Program-made: the position numbers and the translations under genes
The notes under the pieces: generated by a model
Database searches by the model: none
What the model saw: only the letters and a program-made list of their open reading frames with translations
Told to the model about the DNA's origin: nothing
Source: Faecalibacterium prausnitzii
Lineage (GTDB): Bacteria; Bacillota; Clostridia; Oscillospirales; Ruminococcaceae
Direction of reading: 5' to 3'
Assembly (NCBI GenBank): GCA_004558805.1
Contig: SFDE01000024.1
Coordinates: 1 to 20,156 of the forward strand
DNA length: 20,156 bases
Shown here: one piece after another, positions 7,039 to 17,434 of the stretch
Position numbering within the stretch: the first letter of the stretch is position 1
Layout: each line of letters opens with the position of its first letter

Positions 7039-8121
7039 ATGCAGAAATTGTCGCAGACCGAAGAACTGGCGGGGAAGCTGGCGGCGCAGGCAAAGCGCCG
7101 CACCCTGACCCCGGAGCAGATCAGCCGTGCCATGGACGCAGAGGACTATGACGTGGACCGGCTGGAGGAGTTGTACGCCGCACTGGAGCGGCGGGGCATC
7201 CGTCTGGCAGAGGAGGAACCCCAAGGGCTGCCGGAGCTGGACGAGACCCAGATCGGCAGGCTGGAGCGGGAGCTTTCCGCCGAGGGAGTGGCACTGGAGG
7301 ACCCGGTGCGGACCTACCTGAAGGAGATCGGGCAGGTGCCGCTGCTGTCTCCGGAGGAGGAGACAGCCCTTGCGGCGGCGGCACACGCCGGAGACCCGGA
7401 GGCACGGCGGCGTCTCAGTGAGGCAAACCTGCGGTTGGTGGTATCGGTGGCAAAGCGGTATGCCGGACGGGGACTGCCTTTTCTGGACCTGATCCAGGAG
7501 GGCAATCTGGGTCTTATGAAGGCGGCGGAAAAGTTTGAACCCCAGCGGGGCTTCCGCTTTTCCACCTACGCCACCTGGTGGATCCGGCAGTCCATCACCC
7601 GTGCCATTGCGGATCAGGGACGCACCATCCGGATCCCGGTGCATCTGGTGGAGAGCATCAATCGGGTCCGCCGCACCGCCGGGGAGTTGCTGCGGAAAAA
7701 CGGGCGGGAGCCTACGGCGGAGCAGATCGCAGCAGGGCTGGACATGGAGCCGGACCGGGTGCGGCAGCTGCTGCAGCTGGCGCAGGACCCCATCAGTCTG
7801 GAGACCCCGGTGGGGGAGGAAGAGGACGCCCATCTGGAGGACTTTATTCAGGATGGAGAGGCAGGCACCCCGGTGGACGAGGCGGGACGGCAGCTGCTGC
7901 ACCGGGAGCTGCAAAAGGTGCTCCGGAGCCTGACCCCCCGGGAAGAGCGGGTCATTACCCTGCGGTTTGGTCTGGAGGACGGGCGTGCCCGGACCCTGGA
8001 AGAGCTGGGCAGGGAGTTCAACGTGACCCGGGAGCGGGTGCGGCAGATCGAGGCAAAGGCGCTGCGGAAGCTCCGCCACCCCAGCCGGGCAAAACAGCTG
8101 CGGGATTACCTGGACGAATGA
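7039..8121 (+). CDS. rpoD: Housekeeping RNA polymerase sigma factor (SigA/RpoD)
   Basis: This 360-residue primary sigma factor directs RNA polymerase to -10/-35 promoters. Region 1.2 is seen at about 87-110 (EDPVRTYLKEIG). Region 2 covers 126-200, with LRLVVSVAKRYAGRGLPFLDLIQEGN and the promoter-melting and -10-reading FRFSTYATWWIRQSITRAI (172-190). Region 3 spans about 205-280. Region 4 includes RTLEELGREFNVTRERVRQIEAKALRKLR near 318-346, the -35 reader. The short N-terminal part, lacking the long acidic region 1.1 and the nonconserved insert of E. coli sigma70, is normal for Firmicutes. AAAGGAG lies seven bases before the ATG. It is the last gene of the dgt-dnaG-rpoD unit and is followed by a strong terminator. 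Arg codons are largely CGG, unlike the CGT/CGC-rich rpoBC. Confidence 0.97.
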   Translation: MQKLSQTEELAGKLAAQAKRRTLTPEQISRAMDAEDYDVDRLEELYAALERRGIRLAEEEPQGLPELDETQIGRLERELSAEGVALEDPVRTYLKEIGQVPLLSPEEETALAAAAHAGDPEARRRLSEANLRLVVSVAKRYAGRGLPFLDLIQEGNLGLMKAAEKFEPQRGFRFSTYATWWIRQSITRAIADQGRTIRIPVHLVESINRVRRTAGELLRKNGREPTAEQIAAGLDMEPDRVRQLLQLAQDPISLETPVGEEEDAHLEDFIQDGEAGTPVDEAGRQLLHRELQKVLRSLTPREERVITLRFGLEDGRARTLEELGREFNVTRERVRQIEAKALRKLRHPSRAKQLRDYLDE

Positions 8122-8128
8122 AGGCAGA

Positions 8129-8166
8129 GGGACTGCTGCACGGCTTTGTGCAGCGGTCCCTTTTTT
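8129..8166 (+). terminator. Intrinsic terminator after rpoD
   Basis: A 13-bp stem (8129-8141 with 8148-8160, one G-U pair) closes a six-base loop and is followed by six T. It begins seven bases after the rpoD stop and should separate the sigma operon from rpoBC. Confidence 0.95.
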
Positions 8167-8350
8167 GGATGAAAACACTGCCCGCCCAGATTACAAGAGT
8201 CAAGATAGACAAAATGCACAAGGGTGTTTTGGTATGGAACGTGCAAAATAAAAAAATCAATCCCTAAATGATACAAGATACACACGGAACCGGGCGTGCG
8301 ACAAAAACCCGGGCAAATCGAAAAAATTCCATAGAAAAGGCAAAAATGGC
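8167..8350. other. Gene-free A-rich region upstream of the rpoB promoter
   Basis: No supported gene is present. The stretch is A-rich. The last 35 bases before the -35 box carry several A runs, resembling an UP element that would contact the polymerase alpha subunits. A CCGGG / CCCGG dyad (8290-8294, 8308-8312) has no T run after it, and its role is unknown. Confidence 0.55.
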
Positions 8351-8379
8351 TTGACAGCAAGGGTTTTGGGGTGTATACT
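8351..8379 (+). promoter_or_regulatory. Consensus sigma-A promoter for rpoBC
   Basis: TTGACA (8351-8356), a 17-base spacer and TATACT (8374-8379) form a near-perfect promoter with A-rich DNA upstream. Transcription should begin near 8386, giving a leader of about 190 bases before rpoB. Confidence 0.93.
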
Positions 8380-8413
8380 GCATTAGTATCACATAATGGA
8401 CTAGTGCGCCAAA

Positions 8414-8485
8414 AAGGGGAGTCGTCCGGTGGGGAGCAGAGGTGCTCCGACACAAAGTTTGTGCAAAACGCCGGAAGACCCTCTT
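8414..8485 (+). ncRNA. Predicted three-way-junction leader RNA upstream of rpoB
   Basis: Complementarity read by eye gives a long closing stem in three parts: 8425-8431 with 8469-8475; 8421-8423 with 8477-8479, across a G-A mismatch; and 8414-8419 with 8480-8485, beside a bulged A8420. Inside are two hairpins: GGAGCA (8433-8438) with TGCTCC (8443-8448), and CACAA (8451-8455) with TTGTG (8459-8463). I do not recognise it as a named RNA family. A regulatory role for rpoB is inference, and no energy or covariation was computed. Confidence 0.5.
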
Positions 8486-8529
8486 GAGCACGGGTCGAAT
8501 TATGTGTGTCTGCTCAAATTTGACCCGTG
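8484..8529 (+). promoter_or_regulatory. Leader hairpin with an alternative pairing before rpoB
   Basis: A 13-bp stem (8489-8501 with 8517-8529, one G-U pair, core CACGGGTC / GACCCGTG) closes a 15-base loop. It overlaps a competing 7-bp stem, TTGAGCA (8484-8490) with TGCTCAA (8511-8517), so the two cannot form in full together. No T run follows the large stem, so it is not an intrinsic terminator. It ends 46 bases before the rpoB start. Confidence 0.55.
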
Positions 8530-8557
8530 TATACGACATCCCGTAGAATATAGAAGT

Positions 8558-8563
8558 AAGGAG
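8558..8563 (+). promoter_or_regulatory. Ribosome binding site that fixes the rpoB start
   Basis: AAGGAG at 8558-8563 overlaps the in-frame GTG at 8563, so that GTG cannot be the start. ATG 8575, 11 bases downstream, is the best choice. ATG 8578 is next and would remove a single residue. Confidence 0.75.
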
Positions 8564-8574
8564 TGGTTGATTTT

Positions 8575-11500
8575 ATGATGAAAGTCAAGCCCGTAAAGCT
8601 CGGCAAAACCGAGCGCATGAGCTTCTCCCACATCGACGAAGTCATCAGTATGCCGAACCTGATCGAGGTCCAGAAGAACTCTTATCAGTGGTTCCTGGAC
8701 GAAGGTCTGAAAGAGGTCTTTCACGACATCGGCACCATTGAGGACTACACCGGCAATCTGGCACTGAGCTTTGTGGACTTCCGTCTGGACAAGGAGCCCA
8801 AGTACAGCATCAAGGAGTGCAAGGAGCGCGATGTGACCTATGCAGCACCCCTGCGCGTCACCGCCCGTCTGCTGAACAAGGAGACCGGCGAGGTGAAGGA
8901 TCAGGAGATCTTCATGGGCGACTTCCCTCTGATGACCGATGCCGGCACCTTTGTGATCAACGGCGCAGAGCGTGCCATCGTCAGCCAGCTGGTGCGTTCT
9001 CCCGGCGTGTTCTACGGTGCTGCCAAGGATAAGGTGGGCAACGACCTGTACAGCGCCACCATGAACCCCAACCGTGGTGCATGGCTGGAGTACGAGACCG
9101 ACGCTTCCAATGTGTTCTACGTCCGCATCGACAAGAACCGCAAGCTGCCGGTCACCGTGCTGTGCCGTGCGCTGGGTCTGTCCACCGATGAGGAGATCCT
9201 GCGTTTCTTCGGTGACGATGAGCGCATCCTCGCCACTCTGGAAAAGGACACCACCAAGAACCGGGAAGAGGGTCTGCTGGAAGTTTACCGCAAGCTGCGT
9301 CCCGGCGAGCCTCCCACGGTGGAGTCCGCTACAAGCCAGATCGACATGCTCTTCTTCGACCCCCGCCGGTACGATCTGTCCCGGTTCGGTCGTTATAAGA
9401 TGAATAAAAAGCTCTCTCTGGCACGCCGCATTGCCGGTCACATTGCCGCAGAGAACGTGGTGGACCCCCTCACCGGCGAGATCCTCATTGAGGAGAACGC
9501 CAAGATCACCCGTGAGCTCGCCGAGAAGGCAGACAATGCCGGCGTCAACGTGGTGGTGCTGAAGGTGGAGGACAAGAAGGTCAAGGTCATCACCAACGGT
9601 TGTGTGGATGCACAGGGCTTCTTCTCCTTTGACGTGAAGGACTGCGGCATCAACGAGCGCTGCTCCTTTGAGGAGATCCGCAAGATCCTGGACACCACCT
9701 CCGATGTGGAGGAGCAGAAGGAGATGCTGCGGCGTAACCATGACCAGCTCATCGGTCGCACCGTCACCATCACCGACATCCTGTCCTCCGTCAACTACCT
9801 CAACGGTCTTGCTCATGGCATCGGCACCACCGATGATATCGACCATCTGGGCAACCGCCGTATCCGCAGCGTGGGCGAGCTGCTGCAGAACCAGTTCCGC
9901 ATCGGCTTCTCCCGCATGGAGCGCGTGATCCGTGAGCGTATGACTCTGCAGAGTCAGGACCAGAGCGTCATCACTCCTCAGGCACTGATCAACATCCGTC
10001 CTGTGGTGGCAGCCATCAAGGAGTTCTTCGGCTCCTCTCCGCTGTCCCAGTTCATGGATCAGAACAACCCGCTTGCCGAGCTGACCCACAAGCGCCGTCT
10101 GTCTGCTCTGGGACCCGGCGGTCTGAGCCGTGACCGTGCAGGTTTTGAGGTCCGTGACGTTCACTACAGCCACTACGGTCGTATGTGCCCCATCGAGACC
10201 CCTGAAGGACCCAACATCGGTCTGATCTCCTATCTGGCATCCTACGCCAAGATCAACGAGTACGGCTTTGTGGAGGCTCCCTACCGTAAGGTCAAGAAGA
10301 TCTACGACGACGACCACAAGCTCATCGAGCAGGTGGTCACCGACGAAGTGGAATATATGACCGCTGACGTGGAAGACGAATACGTTGTGGCACAGGCTAA
10401 CGAGCCGCTGGACGAAGGCAAGCACTTTGTGCGTCCCCGCGTTTCTGCCCGCCGCCGTGACGAGATCTTGGAGATCGACGCCGAGAAGGTCGATTATATG
10501 GACGTTTCTCCCCGTATGATGGTCTCTGTTGCTACCGCGTGCATCCCCTTCCTGGAGAACGATGACTGTAACCGTGCTCTGATGGGTTCCAACATGCAGC
10601 GTCAGGCAGTGCCTCTGATGGTGACCCAGCAGCCCATCGTTGCCACCGGTATGGAGTACAAGGCAGCTACCGACTCCGGCACCGCAGTTCTTGCCAAGAA
10701 CGACGGTATCGTGGAGAAGATGGATGCAGACCACATCGTGATCCGCAACGCACAGGGCGCACTGGAGGAGTACTCTCTGGTAAAGTTTGCCCGTTCCAAC
10801 GCCGGCACCTGCATCAACCAGCGCCCCATCGTAGAGGTGGGTGAAGCTGTCAAGGCAGGTCAGGTCATCGCCGATGGTCCTGCTATGCGCAACGGCGAGA
10901 TCTCTCTGGGCAAGAACGCCCTCATCGGCTTCATGACCTGGGAAGGCTACAACTACGAGGACGCCGTCCTGCTGAACGAGAAGATCGTTCGTGAGGATGT
11001 GTACACCTCTATCCATATCGAAGAGTACGAGACCGAGAGCCGTGACACCAAGCTGGGACCCGAGGAGATCACCCGGGATATCCCCAACGTGTCCGAGGAC
11101 GCTCTGAAGGATCTGGACGAGCGGGGCATCATCCGCATCGGTGCCGAGGTCAAGAGCGGCGATATCCTGGTTGGTAAGGTCACTCCCAAGGGCGAGACCG
11201 AGCTGACCGCCGAGGAGCGGCTGCTCCGTGCCATCTTTGGTGAGAAGGCACGGGAAGTCCGTGACACCTCTCTCCGTGTGCCCCACGGCGCTTACGGCAT
11301 CATCGTGGATGTCAAGGTCTTTACCCCCGAGAACAGCGACGAGCTGCAGCCCGGTGTCCGGGAAGTGGTCCGCTGCTACATCGCCCAGAAGCGCAAGATC
11401 AGCGTGGGCGATAAGATGGCAGGTCGTCACGGCAACAAGGGTGTCGTTTCCCGCATCCTGCCGCAGGAGGACATGCCCTACCTGCCCGACGGCACCCCCC

Positions 11501-12402
11501 TGGATATCGTGCTGAACCCCCTGGGCGTGCCTTCCCGTATGAACATCGGTCAGGTGCTGGAAGTGAACCTGGGCTACGCAGCAAAGGCTTGCGGCATCAA
11601 GGTCATGACCCCCGTGTTTGACTCCGCTCGTGAGAACGACATCGGCGATACCTTCGATACCGCTCGTGAGATGTGGCACGGCGAGAACGCTCCCGCCTAC
11701 CCCACCAAGCTCCCCAAGATCATGGGCGAGAAGGGTCACATCATCGACTTCTCCAAGATCGAGCTGGATCGTGACGGCAAGACCACCGTGTACGATGGTC
11801 GTACCGGCGAGAAGTTCGACAACCGGGTCACCGTGGGCTATATGTACTACCTGAAGCTCCATCACCTGGTCGACGATAAGATCCATGCCCGTTCCACCGG
11901 TCCCTACTCCCTGGTCACCCAGCAGCCTCTGGGCGGCAAGGCTCAGTTCGGCGGTCAGCGCTTCGGCGAGATGGAAGTCTGGGCACTGGAAGCATACGGC
12001 GCCGCATACACCCTGCAGGAGATCCTGACCGTCAAGTCCGATGACGTGGAGGGTCGTGTCAAGACCTACGAGGCGATCGTCAAGGGCGAGCCCATCCCGC
12101 AGCCGGGTATCCCCGAGTCCTTCCGTGTTATGCTCAAGGAACTGCAGTCTCTGGGTCTGGACGTTGTGGTCCAGGACAAGGACGGCAACGAGATCGACAT
12201 GCGTCAGAACTTTGACGAGGAAGAGACCGGCTTTGATATGCGTGATGTTGCCGGCACCGAGACTGTGGTGCAGGAGAGCGAGCTGCTCAATGATTACAAC
12301 ATCAAGGACGCCGATGCAGGTTTCGATGATCCTTCCGTGCTGGAGGATGACAATTCTGCTTCTGCAGAGTCCTCTTCCGATGAAGTGAGCTTTGACGAGT
12401 AA
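8575..12402 (+). CDS. rpoB: DNA-directed RNA polymerase subunit beta
   Basis: This 1275-residue protein is the beta subunit, which forms one jaw of the polymerase and part of the active centre. The rifampicin pocket is intact and of wild-type form: SQFMDQNNPLAELTHKRRLSALGPGG, with Asp495, His505 and Ser510 at the positions of E. coli 516, 526 and 531. KMAGRHGNKGVVSRILPQEDMP is the active-site and beta'-contact region, and the C-terminal GGKAQFGGQRFGEMEVWALEAYGA clamp segment is present. After the conserved core ends near residue 1200 there is a tail of about 70 residues rich in Asp, Glu and Ser. Acidic tails also occur on other Firmicute beta subunits. The gene has its own consensus promoter and a structured leader, and is followed by rpoC. 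rplJ and rplL, the usual upstream neighbours, are absent. Confidence 0.98.
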   Translation: MMKVKPVKLGKTERMSFSHIDEVISMPNLIEVQKNSYQWFLDEGLKEVFHDIGTIEDYTGNLALSFVDFRLDKEPKYSIKECKERDVTYAAPLRVTARLLNKETGEVKDQEIFMGDFPLMTDAGTFVINGAERAIVSQLVRSPGVFYGAAKDKVGNDLYSATMNPNRGAWLEYETDASNVFYVRIDKNRKLPVTVLCRALGLSTDEEILRFFGDDERILATLEKDTTKNREEGLLEVYRKLRPGEPPTVESATSQIDMLFFDPRRYDLSRFGRYKMNKKLSLARRIAGHIAAENVVDPLTGEILIEENAKITRELAEKADNAGVNVVVLKVEDKKVKVITNGCVDAQGFFSFDVKDCGINERCSFEEIRKILDTTSDVEEQKEMLRRNHDQLIGRTVTITDILSSVNYLNGLAHGIGTTDDIDHLGNRRIRSVGELLQNQFRIGFSRMERVIRERMTLQSQDQSVITPQALINIRPVVAAIKEFFGSSPLSQFMDQNNPLAELTHKRRLSALGPGGLSRDRAGFEVRDVHYSHYGRMCPIETPEGPNIGLISYLASYAKINEYGFVEAPYRKVKKIYDDDHKLIEQVVTDEVEYMTADVEDEYVVAQANEPLDEGKHFVRPRVSARRRDEILEIDAEKVDYMDVSPRMMVSVATACIPFLENDDCNRALMGSNMQRQAVPLMVTQQPIVATGMEYKAATDSGTAVLAKNDGIVEKMDADHIVIRNAQGALEEYSLVKFARSNAGTCINQRPIVEVGEAVKAGQVIADGPAMRNGEISLGKNALIGFMTWEGYNYEDAVLLNEKIVREDVYTSIHIEEYETESRDTKLGPEEITRDIPNVSEDALKDLDERGIIRIGAEVKSGDILVGKVTPKGETELTAEERLLRAIFGEKAREVRDTSLRVPHGAYGIIVDVKVFTPENSDELQPGVREVVRCYIAQKRKISVGDKMAGRHGNKGVVSRILPQEDMPYLPDGTPLDIVLNPLGVPSRMNIGQVLEVNLGYAAKACGIKVMTPVFDSARENDIGDTFDTAREMWHGENAPAYPTKLPKIMGEKGHIIDFSKIELDRDGKTTVYDGRTGEKFDNRVTVGYMYYLKLHHLVDDKIHARSTGPYSLVTQQPLGGKAQFGGQRFGEMEVWALEAYGAAYTLQEILTVKSDDVEGRVKTYEAIVKGEPIPQPGIPESFRVMLKELQSLGLDVVVQDKDGNEIDMRQNFDEEETGFDMRDVAGTETVVQESELLNDYNIKDADAGFDDPSVLEDDNSASAESSSDEVSFDE

Positions 12403-12427
12403 ATCCGCACAAAACTGTTTTTCCCCG

Positions 12428-12454
12428 CTGCGGCTGTGCGTGCTGCCGCCGCAG
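12428..12454 (+). other. Hairpin between rpoB and rpoC
   Basis: CTGCGGC (12428-12434) pairs with GCCGCAG (12448-12454) around a 13-base loop. C and G runs on either side could extend it. No T run follows, so it is more likely a processing or stabilising element than a terminator. The rpoB-rpoC gap is 129 bases, long for this pair. Confidence 0.45.
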
Positions 12455-12531
12455 GGCAGGGGAGGGCAGCGGAGCTTACAACATCGTCAACCGTCATCGA
12501 AACAACTAGAGATTAAGAAAGGGTTCGTTTC

Positions 12532-16104
<3,573 letters not shown>

Positions 16105-16136
16105 ACGCCGGATCTCTCCACAGCAATAAAACCAGT

Positions 16137-16175
16137 AAGCCGCTCCGTGGGCAGACGCCTGCGGGGCGGCTTTTT
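16137..16175 (+). terminator. Intrinsic terminator after rpoBC
   Basis: A long stem (16137-16152 with 16157-16172) has a 10-bp outer part, AAGCCGCTCC with GGGGCGGCTT, and an inner part with two G-U pairs. It closes the loop AGAC and runs into five T. It begins 33 bases after the rpoC stop. Confidence 0.9.
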
Positions 16176-16235
16176 GCTGCCGGGAAGCTGCAGAAAAAAT
16201 CTTTTGAATAAAGCCCAAAAAATTTGCAAAAACTG

Positions 16236-16264
16236 TTGACATTACGGCAACAAACGAGTATTAT
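16236..16264 (+). promoter_or_regulatory. Consensus sigma-A promoter for the str operon
   Basis: TTGACA (16236-16241), a 17-base spacer and TATTAT (16259-16264), with A-rich DNA just upstream, form a strong promoter for rpsL-rpsG-fusA. The expected start near 16271 gives an 80-base leader. Confidence 0.93.
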
Positions 16265-16274
16265 GTAACTGTTG

Positions 16275-16323
16275 CGCATCCCTCACGGGGGAAGTGCGGC
16301 AAAAAAGTCGGAAACAATCCGAT
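16275..16323 (+). other. Two short hairpins in the rpsL leader
   Basis: CGCA (16275-16278) with TGCG (16295-16298) encloses a CCC/GGG helix. TCGGA (16308-16312) pairs with TCCGA (16318-16322) around AACAA, with a possible extra G-U pair. Neither is followed by T. They lie between the promoter and the rpsL ribosome binding site. A regulatory role is possible but not shown. Confidence 0.4.
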
Positions 16324-16350
16324 GTTCATCATTAAGAAAGGAGAAACAAA

Positions 16351-16779
16351 ATGCCTACTTTTAACCAGCTTGTACGCAAAGGCCGTCAGGTCCTGACTAC
16401 CAAGAGCACTGCTCCCGCTCTGCAGAAGACTTATAACTCTCAGAAGAAGCAGTACACTGATCTGAGCAGCCCTCAGAAGCGTGGTGTTTGCACCGCTGTT
16501 CGTACCATGACCCCCAAGAAGCCTAACTCTGCTCTGCGTAAGGTTGCTCGTGTCCGCCTCACGAATGGTATCGAGGTCACCTCTTACATTCCCGGTATCG
16601 GCCATAACCTGCAGGAGCACTCCGTCGTGCTGATCCGTGGCGGTCGTGTTAAGGACCTGCCCGGTGTGCGTTACCACATCATCCGTGGTACCCTGGATAC
16701 TCAGGGTGTGGCAGGTCGTAATCAGGCCCGCTCCAAGTACGGCGCAAAGCGTCCTAAGGCCGGTGCTGCAAAGAAGTAA
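16351..16779 (+). CDS. rpsL: 30S ribosomal protein S12
   Basis: This 142-residue S12 contributes to decoding accuracy at the ribosomal A site. SSPQKRGVCTAVRTMTPKKPNSALRKVARVRLTNG holds the loop with Lys56-Lys57, the streptomycin-relevant lysines, in wild-type form. PGIGHNLQEHSVVLIRGGRVKDLPGVRYH, with Asp102, is the second conserved loop. The extra 13 or so residues near positions 15-40 relative to E. coli are the normal Gram-positive form. AAAGGAG lies seven bases before the ATG. It is the first gene of the str operon, directly downstream of a consensus promoter. Arg codons are mainly CGT/CGC, as expected for high expression. Confidence 0.98.
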   Translation: MPTFNQLVRKGRQVLTTKSTAPALQKTYNSQKKQYTDLSSPQKRGVCTAVRTMTPKKPNSALRKVARVRLTNGIEVTSYIPGIGHNLQEHSVVLIRGGRVKDLPGVRYHIIRGTLDTQGVAGRNQARSKYGAKRPKAGAAKK

Positions 16780-16794
16780 TTGAGGAACAACCGC

Positions 16795-16857
16795 CATAAA
16801 CGGCTTTCCATTATATAAATAACAAGTCCGCTGCAAAGCGGAGGGTAACGGTTTATG
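16795..16857 (+). promoter_or_regulatory. Structured rpsL-rpsG intercistronic region, candidate S7 site
   Basis: CATAAAC (16795-16801) is complementary to GTTTATG (16851-16857). Inside, TCCGCT (16827-16832) and AGCGGA (16837-16842) form a perfect 6-bp hairpin capped by GCAA, a GNRA tetraloop. In E. coli, S7 represses its own operon by binding the rpsL-rpsG intercistronic RNA. The matching position makes this a candidate equivalent, but the link is inference. Confidence 0.45.
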
Positions 16858-16924
16858 TAAGGTCAGCTCTTTGTGACACAACGGGAGTTTTATTACTTTC
16901 GAGTACCGATGATATCATTCTGTG

Positions 16925-16931
16925 AAGGAGG
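16925..16931 (+). promoter_or_regulatory. Ribosome binding site that fixes the rpsG start
   Basis: AAGGAGG lies eight bases before ATG 16940. The in-frame GTG at 16922 is upstream of this site and would add six residues not found in S7, so it is rejected. Confidence 0.9.
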
Positions 16932-16939
16932 GAAGAAAG

Positions 16940-17410
16940 ATGCCTAGAAGAGGTAACATTGCTAAGCGCGATGTCTTAGCTGATCCTATTTACAATTCCA
17001 AGATGGTCACCCGCCTGGTCAACAGCGTCATGCTGGATGGCAAGAAGGGCGTCGCTCAGAAGATCGTTTACGAGGCTTTCTCCATGATTCAGGAGAAGAC
17101 TGGCAACGATCCTCTGGAGACTTTCGAGAAGGCGATGGAGAATATCATGCCCAGCCTCGAGTGCAAGACCCGCCGTGTTGGTGGCGCCAACTACCAGGTT
17201 CCTCTGGAAGTGAGCCCCGCCCGCCGCGAGACCCTGGGTCTGCGTTGGCTGACTGCCTACAGCCGCAGCCGTGGTGAGAAGACCATGGCACAGCGTCTGG
17301 CTGCTGAGATCATGGATGCTGCCAATAACACTGGTAACGCCGTGAAGAAGCGTGAGGATACTCACAAGATGGCAGAGGCTAACAAGGCTTTCGCACATTT
17401 CCGTTATTGA
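16940..17410 (+). CDS. rpsG: 30S ribosomal protein S7
   Basis: This 156-residue S7 nucleates assembly of the 30S head on 16S rRNA. It begins MPRRGNIAKRDVLADPIYNSKMVTRLVN, and VGGANYQVPLEVSPARRETLGLRWL and the C-terminal KKREDTHKMAEANKAFAHFRY are all typical. The length is standard for bacteria. It is co-transcribed with rpsL and fusA, and fusA starts 24 bases after its stop. In E. coli S7 is the autogenous repressor of this operon. The 160-base gap before this gene, with its hairpin, would be the place for such control here. Confidence 0.98.
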   Translation: MPRRGNIAKRDVLADPIYNSKMVTRLVNSVMLDGKKGVAQKIVYEAFSMIQEKTGNDPLETFEKAMENIMPSLECKTRRVGGANYQVPLEVSPARRETLGLRWLTAYSRSRGEKTMAQRLAAEIMDAANNTGNAVKKREDTHKMAEANKAFAHFRY

Positions 17411-17434
17411 TCTGTTCTGTAGGAGGTTAATTTC

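Noticed and set aside
5101..8178. Antisense open frame of 1025 codons across dnaG and rpoD
   Set aside because: dnaG and rpoD share a reading register, so one antisense frame stays open across both. The protein has no recognisable motif and crosses the rpoD terminator.
8290..8312. CCGGG/CCCGG dyad upstream of the rpoB promoter as a terminator
   Set aside because: No T run follows on the + strand, and the rpoD terminator already lies upstream at 8129-8166.
8381..8398. CATTA/TAATG dyad at the rpoB transcription start as an operator
   Set aside because: Five-base arms in AT-rich DNA are expected by chance, and nothing else supports it.
8563..8574. GTG start at 8563 for rpoB
   Set aside because: This codon overlaps the AAGGAG ribosome binding site used for ATG 8575.
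8500..11886. Antisense open frame of 1128 codons opposite rpoB
   Set aside because: It is in codon register with rpoB, so its stops would need TTA, CTA or TCA in the sense gene, and these codons are very rare here. It has no ribosome binding site or protein-like features.
16871..16899. Internal promoter before rpsG
   Set aside because: TTGTGA with a 17-base spacer gives TACTTT, a poor -10 box. Transcription from the rpsL promoter is enough to explain rpsG.
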